Positions 14,835-22,593 of a stretch of 36,048 nucleotides of DNA are shown in pieces. The notes beneath the pieces were generated by a model. The model was given only the letters and a program-made list of their open reading frames with translations. It did no database searches and was not told where the DNA came from. The stretch is taken from contig JANXRI010000451.1 of the NCBI GenBank assembly GCA_025353085.1, positions 1 to 36,048 of the forward strand, given 5' to 3'. Origin of the DNA: Betaproteobacteria bacterium. Its GTDB lineage: Bacteria; Pseudomonadota; Gammaproteobacteria; Burkholderiales; SG8-41. Both the position numbers and the translations under genes were made by a program. Position 1 is the first letter of the stretch. Every line of letters starts with the position of its first letter.

Positions 14835-16937
14835 TCAAAACTGCAATTGGGCGTTGACGCCGACGAGGTAATTGCGCGTCGGCGACGGCTCGTAGAATCG
14901 CAGGTTGCTGTCGGCAACAATCACCGAGCCCACGTATTGGCGGTTGGTAATGTTATCGATGCGCGCGAATTCGGTAACGCGCCATTTGCCGCTGCGTTGC
15001 TCAAAGCCGGCGCGCATATTGCCAATCGTGTAAGGATCGGCAAACGCGCTGTTCTGGTCGTTCACATAAACTTTGCCCGACGAACGCACTTCGGCCGCGG
15101 CGTGAAAACCGCTCGTCGCATGCCGCCACACCACTTCGCCGTAAATTGTGTAAAGCGGCACGCCCGGCAACCGGTTGCCGGAAGCCACGCTGACGGCCGG
15201 CGTGCCCGACGTGAACGGCTGGGAGAATCCGGCGTTGAGCCAGGTATAGGCGAGCGCCGCTTCGAAGCCGGCGCCGAGATAACTTTCCACCGACAGTTCG
15301 ATGCCTTTGCGATCGGTCTTCGGCGCGTTTTTGTAAGTGGTGCGGCCGCCGACTGATGTATCGACCACGATTTCGTTATCGGTGTTGACTTGGAACAGCG
15401 TGAGATTGACGCGCGCGGCTTTGCCGAGCTTGCCCTTGACGCCGATTTCCCTGCTCAAACTGGTCGACGGTTGCAGCGCAAAGTTGAGGCCTGTGCCGGT
15501 ATTACGGTACGCGAGTTCAATCAATGTCGGCGTCTCAAAGCCGCGCCCGATGTTGGCATATACATTCCACGACTGCGCCAGATTGAAAAGCACGCCCGCG
15601 ACCGGTGTTGTCTTCGCATAACTGACCGCGCCGCTATCGTTGCCGTTGCTGACAAAATAATCGTTGGAATTGAAGCGCACATTGCTGTAACGCAGGCCCG
15701 CCGTCGTGCTCCAGCGTGGCGCAAACTTCCATTCGAATTGCCCGTATAAGTCGCTATTCGTGACGGTGTTTTTTTCGTCGCGTTTGAGCGTGCCCTGAAT
15801 GCCGTTATTGTTGAGATAGCCTTTGCGATGCTGGGCCATGCGGTCGTAGTCGACGCCGGCGCTGAAATTAAGCGGGCGGTCGCCGTCGCTGAGGGTATGC
15901 GTCCAGCGCACGCCGAGACCTTCGTAGCCAAAATCCTGATCGACCACGGCGCCCGACGACGTGGCGACGAGTTGGGCCGCGAGCGGAATCGCCTGGAATT
16001 GCGTGACCTGGCGGTCGCCGAGATAAGTGCGCGCCTGGATCTTGTCGGCGCTGCCGAGATTCATGTCATAAACGAGACCGACCTGGTTTTGCCGCACGCT
16101 TTTGCGCGTGTTGAACAGCCTCGCGCTCGGATCGGCTTGGCGCGGGTTCGCGATGACCTGCGCACGGGTCAAGCCGAGCGGATCCTGGGTTTCAGGTTGA
16201 TCGACCGCGTTCACGACCATCGTTAACTGGCCACCGGGCGCCGGCATTTTGAATTTGGCATTCGACAGGTCGCGCGTCACCGTGCTGTGGTCGCGATAAC
16301 CGTCGCTGTGAAAGCGCGATGTGTCGAACATGTAATTGAAACGGCCATCCTGCCCGCCGAACTGCAGGCCGCCTTTGTACGTGCCATAGCTGCCGCCGAA
16401 AGTGGAGCCGCTGAGCGTCGGCTCGGGCGGACCATCGGCCGTGAACAGTTGAATTACGCCGCCCGATGCATTGCCATAAAGACTCGAGAAGGGTCCGCGC
16501 ATGACTTCGATGCGCTCGGCCGAATTCAAATCGAAGCTGGACGCCTGGGCGGAGCCGTCGGGGAGGGTTGCGGGGATGCCATCGGCAATCAGCCGGATGC
16601 CGCGTACGCCGAACGCCGAGCGCGCGCCGAAACCGCGCGATGAAATCTGCAGGTCCTGCGCATAATTCTGGCGATTGAGTATCGAAATACCCGGCACGCG
16701 ATTGAGCGATTCAGAAAGGTTGACCTGCAAGCGGTCTTCGCGGATGACGCTCTTGTCTACGCTGTCGATCGCGACCGGCAGATCGAAACTGTCGCGCGCG
16801 CTGCGCGTGGCGCTCGTGACGACTTCGGGCAACAGGACCGGCGCTGCTGCCGGTTTGGACTCCTGAGCGAACGCGTCAGGCGCCAGGGCCGCGAGCGCAT
16901 AACCGGACAGAACGTATAACGACGCGGTTAGGTTCAT
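14835..16937 (-). CDS. pqqU: TonB-dependent outer-membrane receptor, PqqU/YncD-like
   Basis: A receptor of 700 residues from ATG 16937 (a TTG at 16958 is the longest frame). It has a signal peptide ending AFAQ, a plug with VPGISILNRQNYAQDL, SSRGFGARSAFGVRGIRL and DGIPATLPDGSAQ, then a 22-strand barrel ending in QLQF. Many stretches closely resemble E. coli YncD (PqqU), the PQQ receptor: RGFG-RS-GIRGIRL, RGPFS-LYGNASGGV, EIVVD-S-GGRTTYKNA, and EYVGSVIV followed by YEPSP-RNY. It lies 26 bases after the cytochrome stop (5 bases from the longest frame), itself coupled to a PQQ-type sugar dehydrogenase. This supports import of PQQ for that enzyme. The substrate is inferred, not shown. Confidence 0.8.
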   Translation of the reverse strand: MNLTASLYVLSGYALAALAPDAFAQESKPAAAPVLLPEVVTSATRSARDSFDLPVAIDSVDKSVIREDRLQVNLSESLNRVPGISILNRQNYAQDLQISSRGFGARSAFGVRGIRLIADGIPATLPDGSAQASSFDLNSAERIEVMRGPFSSLYGNASGGVIQLFTADGPPEPTLSGSTFGGSYGTYKGGLQFGGQDGRFNYMFDTSRFHSDGYRDHSTVTRDLSNAKFKMPAPGGQLTMVVNAVDQPETQDPLGLTRAQVIANPRQADPSARLFNTRKSVRQNQVGLVYDMNLGSADKIQARTYLGDRQVTQFQAIPLAAQLVATSSGAVVDQDFGYEGLGVRWTHTLSDGDRPLNFSAGVDYDRMAQHRKGYLNNNGIQGTLKRDEKNTVTNSDLYGQFEWKFAPRWSTTAGLRYSNVRFNSNDYFVSNGNDSGAVSYAKTTPVAGVLFNLAQSWNVYANIGRGFETPTLIELAYRNTGTGLNFALQPSTSLSREIGVKGKLGKAARVNLTLFQVNTDNEIVVDTSVGGRTTYKNAPKTDRKGIELSVESYLGAGFEAALAYTWLNAGFSQPFTSGTPAVSVASGNRLPGVPLYTIYGEVVWRHATSGFHAAAEVRSSGKVYVNDQNSAFADPYTIGNMRAGFEQRSGKWRVTEFARIDNITNRQYVGSVIVADSNLRFYEPSPTRNYLVGVNAQLQF

Positions 16938-16963
16938 GTGAAGAAGCACCGTTCGCAAGCGAC

Positions 16964-17557
16964 TTAGCGCATACCGGAAAAATAATTGGCGAGCATATCG
17001 ATATCGGCTTCCGACAGCGGCTGGGCGGCCGAGGTCATCTGGCCATCCATGTCGAAGCGCGTCGATGCCTTGAACCCGCGCAACTGCGTTTTGAGGTAAT
17101 CACGCTGTTGGCCGGCGAGTCGTGGAATATGTTGTTGGCCGAGCAGCGCCGGTCCGTGACACTGCACGCAATTGTATTGTTGAGAGAGGCGGGCGCCGGC
17201 CTGCGTAGCAGTGGCATCTACACCCGTAGTCGGCGGCGTCAATTTTTGCGTCGTGAAATAAGCGGCGAGATTATTCAAATCGGTATTCGTGAGATTGGCG
17301 GCGAATGGCGACATTTGCGCGTCCTTGCGTTTGCCTTCCCGAAACATCAAAAGCTGTGTGGCAATGAATTGAGCGGGTTGTCCGGCCAGCGACGGTACGG
17401 TCGGATTGCTGGATATACCTTCGGCGCCGTGACATGCAACGCAGACCTGGGCTTTTTGCATGCCGGCGGCCGCATCAGCGGCGAGCGCCGGATAAGATAA
17501 CGCGGTGGCGAGTAATCCCGCCACCGCGTGTGCAGTAACTATCTTAGTCAGGCTCAC
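16964..17557 (-). CDS. Diheme cytochrome c (c4-like)
   Basis: A protein of 197 residues with a signal peptide (cleavage near ALA-AD, residue 26) and two heme sites, CVACHG and CVQCHG. Each is followed by the c4-type P-x-LAGQ-x-x-Y/F pattern (PSLAGQPAQF, PRLAGQQRDYL). Met residues suited as axial ligands follow each half. The start is GTG overlapping the dehydrogenase stop (GTGA), implying tight coupling. It most likely accepts electrons from the PQQ sugar dehydrogenase and passes them to the respiratory chain. Confidence 0.88.
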   Translation of the reverse strand: MSLTKIVTAHAVAGLLATALSYPALAADAAAGMQKAQVCVACHGAEGISSNPTVPSLAGQPAQFIATQLLMFREGKRKDAQMSPFAANLTNTDLNNLAAYFTTQKLTPPTTGVDATATQAGARLSQQYNCVQCHGPALLGQQHIPRLAGQQRDYLKTQLRGFKASTRFDMDGQMTSAAQPLSEADIDMLANYFSGMR

Positions 17558-18813
17558 TTCTTGTAACTGATCCGGTAAATGATTCCGTTGTAATCGTCGG
17601 ACACGAGCATCGCGCCGTCACGCATCATCATTACGTCGACCGGGCGGCCCCACATTGGCGGATCGCCTTTCTCGTCGGTCAGGAAGCCGTCGAGGAACGG
17701 TTTCAACGTGGCTTTGCCCTGGCCGTCTACCACCACGCGCATCACGTTATAGCCGTGCTTGGTGCTGCGGTTCCATGAACCGTGCATCGCCACGAAAATG
17801 TTGCCCTGGTATTCGGCCGGAAACATCTTGCCGGTGTAAAAACGCATGCCGAGCGGAGCGATGTGCGGACCGAGTTTTAACGCTGGCGCATCAAACTCCG
17901 CGCAGGCGCGGCCTTTGCCGAATTCAGGATCGGGCAGGTCGCCCTGATGGCAGAACGGATAGCCGTAATTCATATTCTTGTGCGAGACGCGGTGCAGCGT
18001 ATCGTTCGGCAGATCGTCGCTGATCCAGTCGCGCGCGTGGTTGGTGAACCACAGTTCCTTGGTCTTGGGGTTCCAGTCGAAGCCGACTGAATTGCGCACG
18101 CCATGGGCGACGGTCTCGAGTGTGCCCGTCTTGGGATCGACGCGGTGGATGGCCGCCTGCATGTAATTCGGCATCACGATGTTGCCGGGCGCGCCGATGT
18201 TGAAATACAGCTTGCCATCGGGGCCGAGGGCTAAAAATTTCCAAAAGTGGCCGGGCTGCGAAGACGGATCCAGGTTGTCGATAACGATTTTGGCCTCCGG
18301 CGGATTGTCGAGGCGGTCTTCGATCCCATCGTAACGCGTGATGCGGTGGCGCTCGGCGACGAACAGCGTGCCTTTGCTGAATGCGACGCCGTTTGGCGCG
18401 TTAAGGCCGGCCAGCAATTTTTTGACTTCGCGCTTGCCGCCGCGGTCGATGATTGCGTACACGTCGGAAAGATTGCGGTTGCCGGCGAACACGGTACCTT
18501 TGTCGCCGAGTGCGAGCGAGCGCGCCTCGGGGATGCCCTCTGCCCATACTTCGATTTTGAAGCCCGGCGGCAGCTTCAATTTGCTGAGCGGCAACTCGCT
18601 TGACGGGCGTCCCGTGAACAGCGGCGCGAACGGATGCAGGGTTGACGTCCCTTGCTCAGTTGAGCGGCCTTGCTGCCACGATGGCGGTGCGGCCGGCGCG
18701 GCGGTCGGCGGCGTCTGCGCCCATGCGCTCGTAAGAAGCAGTGAAGCGGCAATCACGCCCGCCCCACGCTGGAATCCGCGGTGCAGTTGGTTCAACCCGA
18801 TGGAAACTTGCAT
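17554..18813 (-). CDS. PQQ-dependent sugar dehydrogenase (sorbosone dehydrogenase family)
   Basis: A periplasmic beta-propeller enzyme of 419 residues from ATG 18813, which has AGGAG six bases before it; the upstream extension of the frame to 18954 is not conserved. A signal peptide ends near SAWAQ. The body contains LKLPPGFKIEVWAEGIPEARSLAL, LAGLNAPNGVAF, GPDGKLYFNIGAPGN, HGVRNSVGFDWNPKTKELWFTNHARDW, NYGYPFCHQG, and the end WGRPVDVMMMRDGAMLVSDDYNG. These are signatures of soluble aldose/sorbosone dehydrogenases that use PQQ and calcium. It should oxidise an aldose or related sugar and feed the cytochrome gene coupled to its stop. The exact substrate is unknown. Confidence 0.87.
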   Translation of the reverse strand: MQVSIGLNQLHRGFQRGAGVIAASLLLTSAWAQTPPTAAPAAPPSWQQGRSTEQGTSTLHPFAPLFTGRPSSELPLSKLKLPPGFKIEVWAEGIPEARSLALGDKGTVFAGNRNLSDVYAIIDRGGKREVKKLLAGLNAPNGVAFSKGTLFVAERHRITRYDGIEDRLDNPPEAKIVIDNLDPSSQPGHFWKFLALGPDGKLYFNIGAPGNIVMPNYMQAAIHRVDPKTGTLETVAHGVRNSVGFDWNPKTKELWFTNHARDWISDDLPNDTLHRVSHKNMNYGYPFCHQGDLPDPEFGKGRACAEFDAPALKLGPHIAPLGMRFYTGKMFPAEYQGNIFVAMHGSWNRSTKHGYNVMRVVVDGQGKATLKPFLDGFLTDEKGDPPMWGRPVDVMMMRDGAMLVSDDYNGIIYRISYKK

Positions 18814-18875
18814 ATTTTCTCCTATGATAAAAACGAGACCTGTTGGCGTGGTTCGACGTCCGGTTTCCACGTGAG

Positions 18876-18895
18876 GCAGTATCTTCTGCAGTATC
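18876..18895. repeat. 8-base direct repeat in the dehydrogenase promoter region
   Basis: GCAGTATC occurs at 18876-18883 and again at 18888-18895 with a 4-base spacer, 63-82 bases upstream of the dehydrogenase ATG. The 12-base period is close to one helical turn, so it could be an operator or may be chance. Confidence 0.3.
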
Positions 18896-18972
18896 AGAAT
18901 AAGTGTAGCACTCCGAGCGGACCGGGATGCCGTAACTGCTAAAAACAGAAACATGGATAACGGAATTCGCCT

Positions 18973-19614
18973 CTATATCACCCTGAAGTAACCGTGTTTT
19001 GCAAAGGTGCAGCCGAATTTGCTTTCGCGCGCAGTATCGGCCTGCAGGCGTCCCGGATTCGCGGCCAGGTACTCGATGATCGCCTCCATCGGTCCGGGTC
19101 CAAAATCGGGCCTTACCGGATGTCCGTTGACGATGGTGTCTTCGACGACGAGATAGTCGCCCGGTTTGAGCCACGGTACCCATACCGTGAGTTCCTTGAA
19201 CACATGCGACGCGGTGTGATCGGAATCGAGCATTAGCAGTAAACCGTGCCGCCGTTTCGGCGGGATGATCGCGGCAACCTGTTCGACCATATCGTCCGCC
19301 GCGCTGTCGCCGAGCAAAAACCGGATGTGTGAATGGGTCGTGGCGACCGGATCCAGCGCGTCATGCGTTACGTCGATCGTGACGACGCTGCCCTCGCGAT
19401 CGCCTGCCGCGAGCAGATCCGCAAAAAACAGGGCCGAGCCGCCGTGGCGGGTGCCCGTTTCGAGCACCCAGTGCAGGTTATTTTCAAAAATGATTTCCTG
19501 GTAGTTCCACATATCGAGTGGCAGCTTCAGCGTCCGAACGCCGCGATAGTGCAGATCCTTCCAGACATGGGTGCCGTAAAACCACTCGAGATACTGCTGT
19601 CCTTCAGGAGTCAC
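18973..19614 (-). CDS. CmcI-like (cephalosporin hydroxylase family) SAM-dependent enzyme
   Basis: A protein of 213 residues resembling the CmcI/rhamnosyl O-methyltransferase family: LKLPLDMWNYQEII, then the SAM-binding start WVLETGTRHGGSALFFADLL, the acidic VVTIDVTHD, and LLMLDSDHTASHV with D-S-D-H. LKPGDYLVVEDTIVNGHPV follows. The start is GTG with an AAAGGG ahead of it. Family members often methylate sugars of surface glycans or act in secondary metabolism. It lies 10 bases after a second methyltransferase gene and near a broken glycosyltransferase, which suggests a remnant of a surface-glycan locus. Confidence 0.72.
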   Translation of the reverse strand: MTPEGQQYLEWFYGTHVWKDLHYRGVRTLKLPLDMWNYQEIIFENNLHWVLETGTRHGGSALFFADLLAAGDREGSVVTIDVTHDALDPVATTHSHIRFLLGDSAADDMVEQVAAIIPPKRRHGLLLMLDSDHTASHVFKELTVWVPWLKPGDYLVVEDTIVNGHPVRPDFGPGPMEAIIEYLAANPGRLQADTARESKFGCTFAKHGYFRVI

Positions 19615-19624
19615 CGGGTGCCCT

Positions 19625-20152
19625 TTAACGCTCAGGTTTTTTTTCGCCGACGATCCGCATATCCCGCGGCTCCCGCAGCTTGAACTGGGCAGGTTCCTGC
19701 CGCAGATTTACAAGTCCCGCTTCATGCATGACTTCCCCGAGGCTCGCCGGCGAATAACCCCAGCGATGGTTCATCAACGGGTCCTTCCATGCTGGGTCGC
19801 CATAAAATACCCACATTGAACGTTGCCCTTCCTGACCCGGCCCAGTGGCGACATCGGGGTTGCGCAGCAGCTCCTGACAAGCTGAAATCAAGTTCGGGCA
19901 TTCGAGAATCATCATGCCGCCCGGCTTCATCACGCGCAGCCATTCCTTGAGAACGTCGACAACCTCCCAGCGCCAGAAATGCTCGACGACATGGACTGAG
20001 AGTATTTCGTCGATCGTGTCATCGTCGAACGGCGTAAGCCGATGCAAATCGCACAGCACATCGGGCTTATGGCCGCGCCGGCTGGCGGCGACATCGACAT
20101 TAACGTAGCCGGCAAGAATTTTGTCGCCGCAGCCGAGATTCAGCTTTCTCAA
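19625..20152 (-). CDS. Class I SAM-dependent methyltransferase
   Basis: A protein of 175 residues with motif I LNLGCGDKILAGYVNVD, an acidic DVLCDL after strand 2, then FDDDTIDEILSVHVVEHFWRWE and VMKPGGMMILECPNL. This layout is typical of small predicted methyltransferases in polysaccharide clusters. The start is TTG at 20152, directly before the conserved LNLGCGDK, with GGGGAA six bases upstream. It is probably co-transcribed with the CmcI-like gene. The acceptor is unknown. Confidence 0.72.
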   Translation of the reverse strand: MRKLNLGCGDKILAGYVNVDVAASRRGHKPDVLCDLHRLTPFDDDTIDEILSVHVVEHFWRWEVVDVLKEWLRVMKPGGMMILECPNLISACQELLRNPDVATGPGQEGQRSMWVFYGDPAWKDPLMNHRWGYSPASLGEVMHEAGLVNLRQEPAQFKLREPRDMRIVGEKKPER

Positions 20153-20310
20153 GAACGTTTCCCCATTCCAGCGCTGTTAGCTCACAACAATAGCGGTATA
20201 TGTTACTTGATCGCGCCGGTATAGAATTCGCGTGCCGGTGAAAACAAGACATCTTTACAATCGCGCGCCGGGTCCGTGGATAATTTTCAGGCCGAACGCC
20301 GGATAGGTTT

Positions 20311-21321
20311 ATGAAGGCAGTCTGGATCGTGCCACAGCACGCGCTCAAAACCAATGCCGGCGGCACGGGATCGGACCTCGCGAGCATTCGCTATCGCGCA
20401 ATTATGCCGATGCAGGGCCTGATCGCGCGTGGGCACGACGCGTCGGTGATCGGACTTGATCGAAATTGCGCCGATAACGTGCGCAAGCACATTGCGGACG
20501 CCGACCACCTCGTGTTCATAAAGAATTACGCTGATCCCGTCTGCAGCGAAACAGTGCTCGAAGAGCAACGCGTTAACGGTATAAAGACATGGTTTGATCT
20601 TACCGATGACCGTTTCGAAGGCGCCGCCAGCGAGCATCTTCACCGCATGGTTTTGCTCGCCGACAATGTCATCACGGTATCGTCCGCGCTGCGGCAGATT
20701 ATTTTGCAACATACCGGCAAAGATTCCGTTATCGTCGGTGATCCCTTTGAGGGCCCGCGCGGGACGCCGACGTGGTCGCCGGATGGCGCGCGCCTTAAGA
20801 CGTTATGGTTCGGCTATGGATGGAACATTCCGGGCTTAATGAAGGCGTTGCCTTCATTATTGGAAGCCGCCCGGCAATTTCCGATGGATCTGCGCATCGT
20901 GACCGCGGGTGTCGAGGGCATCGAGCGCTATTGCGAGAAGTTCAATCGCAAAAATGGCGGCGCCTTGTCGCTTGTGTACGTGCCATGGTCCAGCGCCGAA
21001 ACATGGAACACGCTGGCCGCCACCGAGGTTGTGCTTATTCCAGCCTTGCAGGACGAGCCATAGACACTTGCAAAAAGTCCTAACCGGATCATTGAGGCAC
21101 TTTGGTCCGGCCGTTTCGTCATCGCTCATCCGATTCCTTCGTACCTGAAATTCAAGGACTGGGCGTGAATCGGCGCCGACCTGGCGGAAGGCGTCGCATG
21201 GACGATGAACAACCAGGATTCGATCGTTGCGCGTATCGGCGGCGCGCAGACTCATATTGAGTCGGCCTATTCCCCCGCCACGATCGCCTTGCGGCGGGAG
21301 CAGGTTTTCGAGAACGCTTGA
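20311..21321 (+). pseudogene. Glycosyltransferase-like gene broken by two in-frame stops
   Basis: An intact frame of 250 residues ends at TAG 21061-21063. The same frame continues with clearly coding sequence: SPNRIIEALWSGRFVIAHP, YLKFKDW, a second stop TGA at 21166-21168, then GADLAEGVAW and a final TGA at 21319-21321. The full length would be 336 codons. The fold style (N-terminal sugar-nucleotide-type domain, ITVSSALRQII, then N-R-I-I-EAL-SG in the C-terminal domain) suggests a GT4-like glycosyltransferase. The KDW-A-TGA context suggests a Trp codon mutated to TGA. Divergent from the two methyltransferase genes. Alternative: sequencing errors. Confidence 0.75.
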
Positions 21322-21901
21322 CCCCATACATTTTCTGACGCCACTGACTGACCGGTCCCGGTTGGGCGACGTTTAAAACGCGCCCTGTTTAAAAGTCAGA
21401 CTTCGCCTGCAGTGTGGTTTCCCGTCCATATTTCCCCGCCGGGTTCTTATTTGAGTTATGCCTTAGATATTTATCTGGACGCCCGACCCTCGGATTTTGG
21501 TCATCTATTCGTCATAATGATGGACCGGCACCACTTAAGTTCATGCCGAACAGCACAGGTAACGCGATGTATTCCGCGGGATATGCATCCAGCATCCGAA
21601 CGATCCGCAGTGCCAGCGACCTTAATGTGTTGTAGGCCACTCCAGGACGAATGGCGTGCGTACTCCGGTTTATATATGCCAATGCGTTTGGCATTCTTCG
21701 AGGAAAAATTACAAAAATCCATTCGTTCGATTCTGGATCACGCAATCTCAGAACACACACACACGTTCACCAAACCGAATCGATCGATCACCGCCACCGG
21801 GTACAACAAATCAAATTGGAATAGTGGTGGCTTCCAATCGATTTGGAAGAGGAGTCCATACACACGAACATTCGTCAGTGATTTCAAGACTCTCGGCGGC
21901 G
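21322..21901. other. 580 bases without a recognisable intact gene
   Basis: Several short overlapping frames exist on both strands but none has a recognised motif. On the minus strand two frames can be joined at a CA dinucleotide run near 21753-21766. They give a loosely protein-like reading (YPVAVIDRFGL, then RLRDPESNEWIFVIFPRRM and LRSLALRIVRMLDAYPAEY). This may be a frameshifted remnant; I cannot name it. No promoter or RNA gene is evident. Confidence 0.35.
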
Positions 21902-22519
21902 TCACTTTGATTGCAGGAACTCGGCGACCGCTTTCATATCGGTAAGCTTCAATTCCGTGATCAACCCATGCATCACCGACGACTTGCGTAAATTGGTCTG
22001 GATAACCTGTAACTGTCTGACGACGTACGCCGCATGCTGTCCGGCCAGGCGTGGAAATATTGTGTTGCCCTCGGCATTGGCGCCATGGCAACTGACACAG
22101 GCCGTGATCTTTCTTGAGTCGTCGCCATTTTCGAATAAGTGCTTGCCCTGTGCGATGAGGGCGGGATCGCCGGGCTTGCCCGTCGCCGGCGTCTGCGATG
22201 AATAGTAGCCGGCCAATCCATCGACTAAAGCCTCATCCAATGTCGCGGCAATTCCCCACATATAGTCGTGGGCCTCGGGGTCGCTGCGGCTTTTGTCCTT
22301 GAGAGCCCTGAGTTGTGCGGATAGATACATCTTCTGCTGCCCGGCGAGTTTGGGAAATGTCGGTGATATGCTATTGCCCGCCGGACCGTGGCACGAAGAA
22401 CACAAATTGACCGCGACTTTGGCGGCGGCATTGTTGATCGCTTCTGATGATTCGGCCGCTAGTGCGGCACTCGAACTTAACGCCAGCGCCAATCCAACTG
22501 TTGTTGCAATACGCTTCAT
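21902..22519 (-). CDS. Diheme cytochrome c4-like protein
   Basis: A protein of 205 residues from ATG 22519, preceded by a G-rich GGGGGCG; the frame is open to 22609 but the signal peptide begins at MKRIATTVGLALAL. Two heme motifs are visible, CSSCHG (Cys40-His44) and CVSCHG, each followed by P-LAGQ-x-x-Y. The arrangement matches cytochrome c4, a periplasmic electron shuttle. It lies 74 bases downstream of the Cyc2-like gene, so the pair is probably one unit. Its likely role is to carry electrons between the outer-membrane cytochrome and the inner-membrane chain. Confidence 0.88.
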   Translation of the reverse strand: MKRIATTVGLALALSSSAALAAESSEAINNAAAKVAVNLCSSCHGPAGNSISPTFPKLAGQQKMYLSAQLRALKDKSRSDPEAHDYMWGIAATLDEALVDGLAGYYSSQTPATGKPGDPALIAQGKHLFENGDDSRKITACVSCHGANAEGNTIFPRLAGQHAAYVVRQLQVIQTNLRKSSVMHGLITELKLTDMKAVAEFLQSK

Positions 22520-22593
22520 CGCCACGCCCCCATTCTTTTTAGCGGTTGGTTGCACTGAAGCGATGCTGGTTTTATAAACCGTGATTGCGCGCA

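Noticed and set aside
14516..14840. TPP riboswitch before thiS-thiG
   Set aside because: No CTGAGA or related conserved core is present and the genes are packed behind the TonB receptor.
20311..21321. Stop-codon readthrough or recoding (e.g. selenocysteine at TGA) in the glycosyltransferase-like gene
   Set aside because: Two different stops occur, no Cys-like active-site context surrounds them, and no recoding hairpin is evident; pseudogene or read error is simpler.
21412..21945. 177-residue plus-strand frame in the gene-poor stretch
   Set aside because: No motif, no ribosome site, overlaps the cytochrome gene end, and the composition does not look coding.
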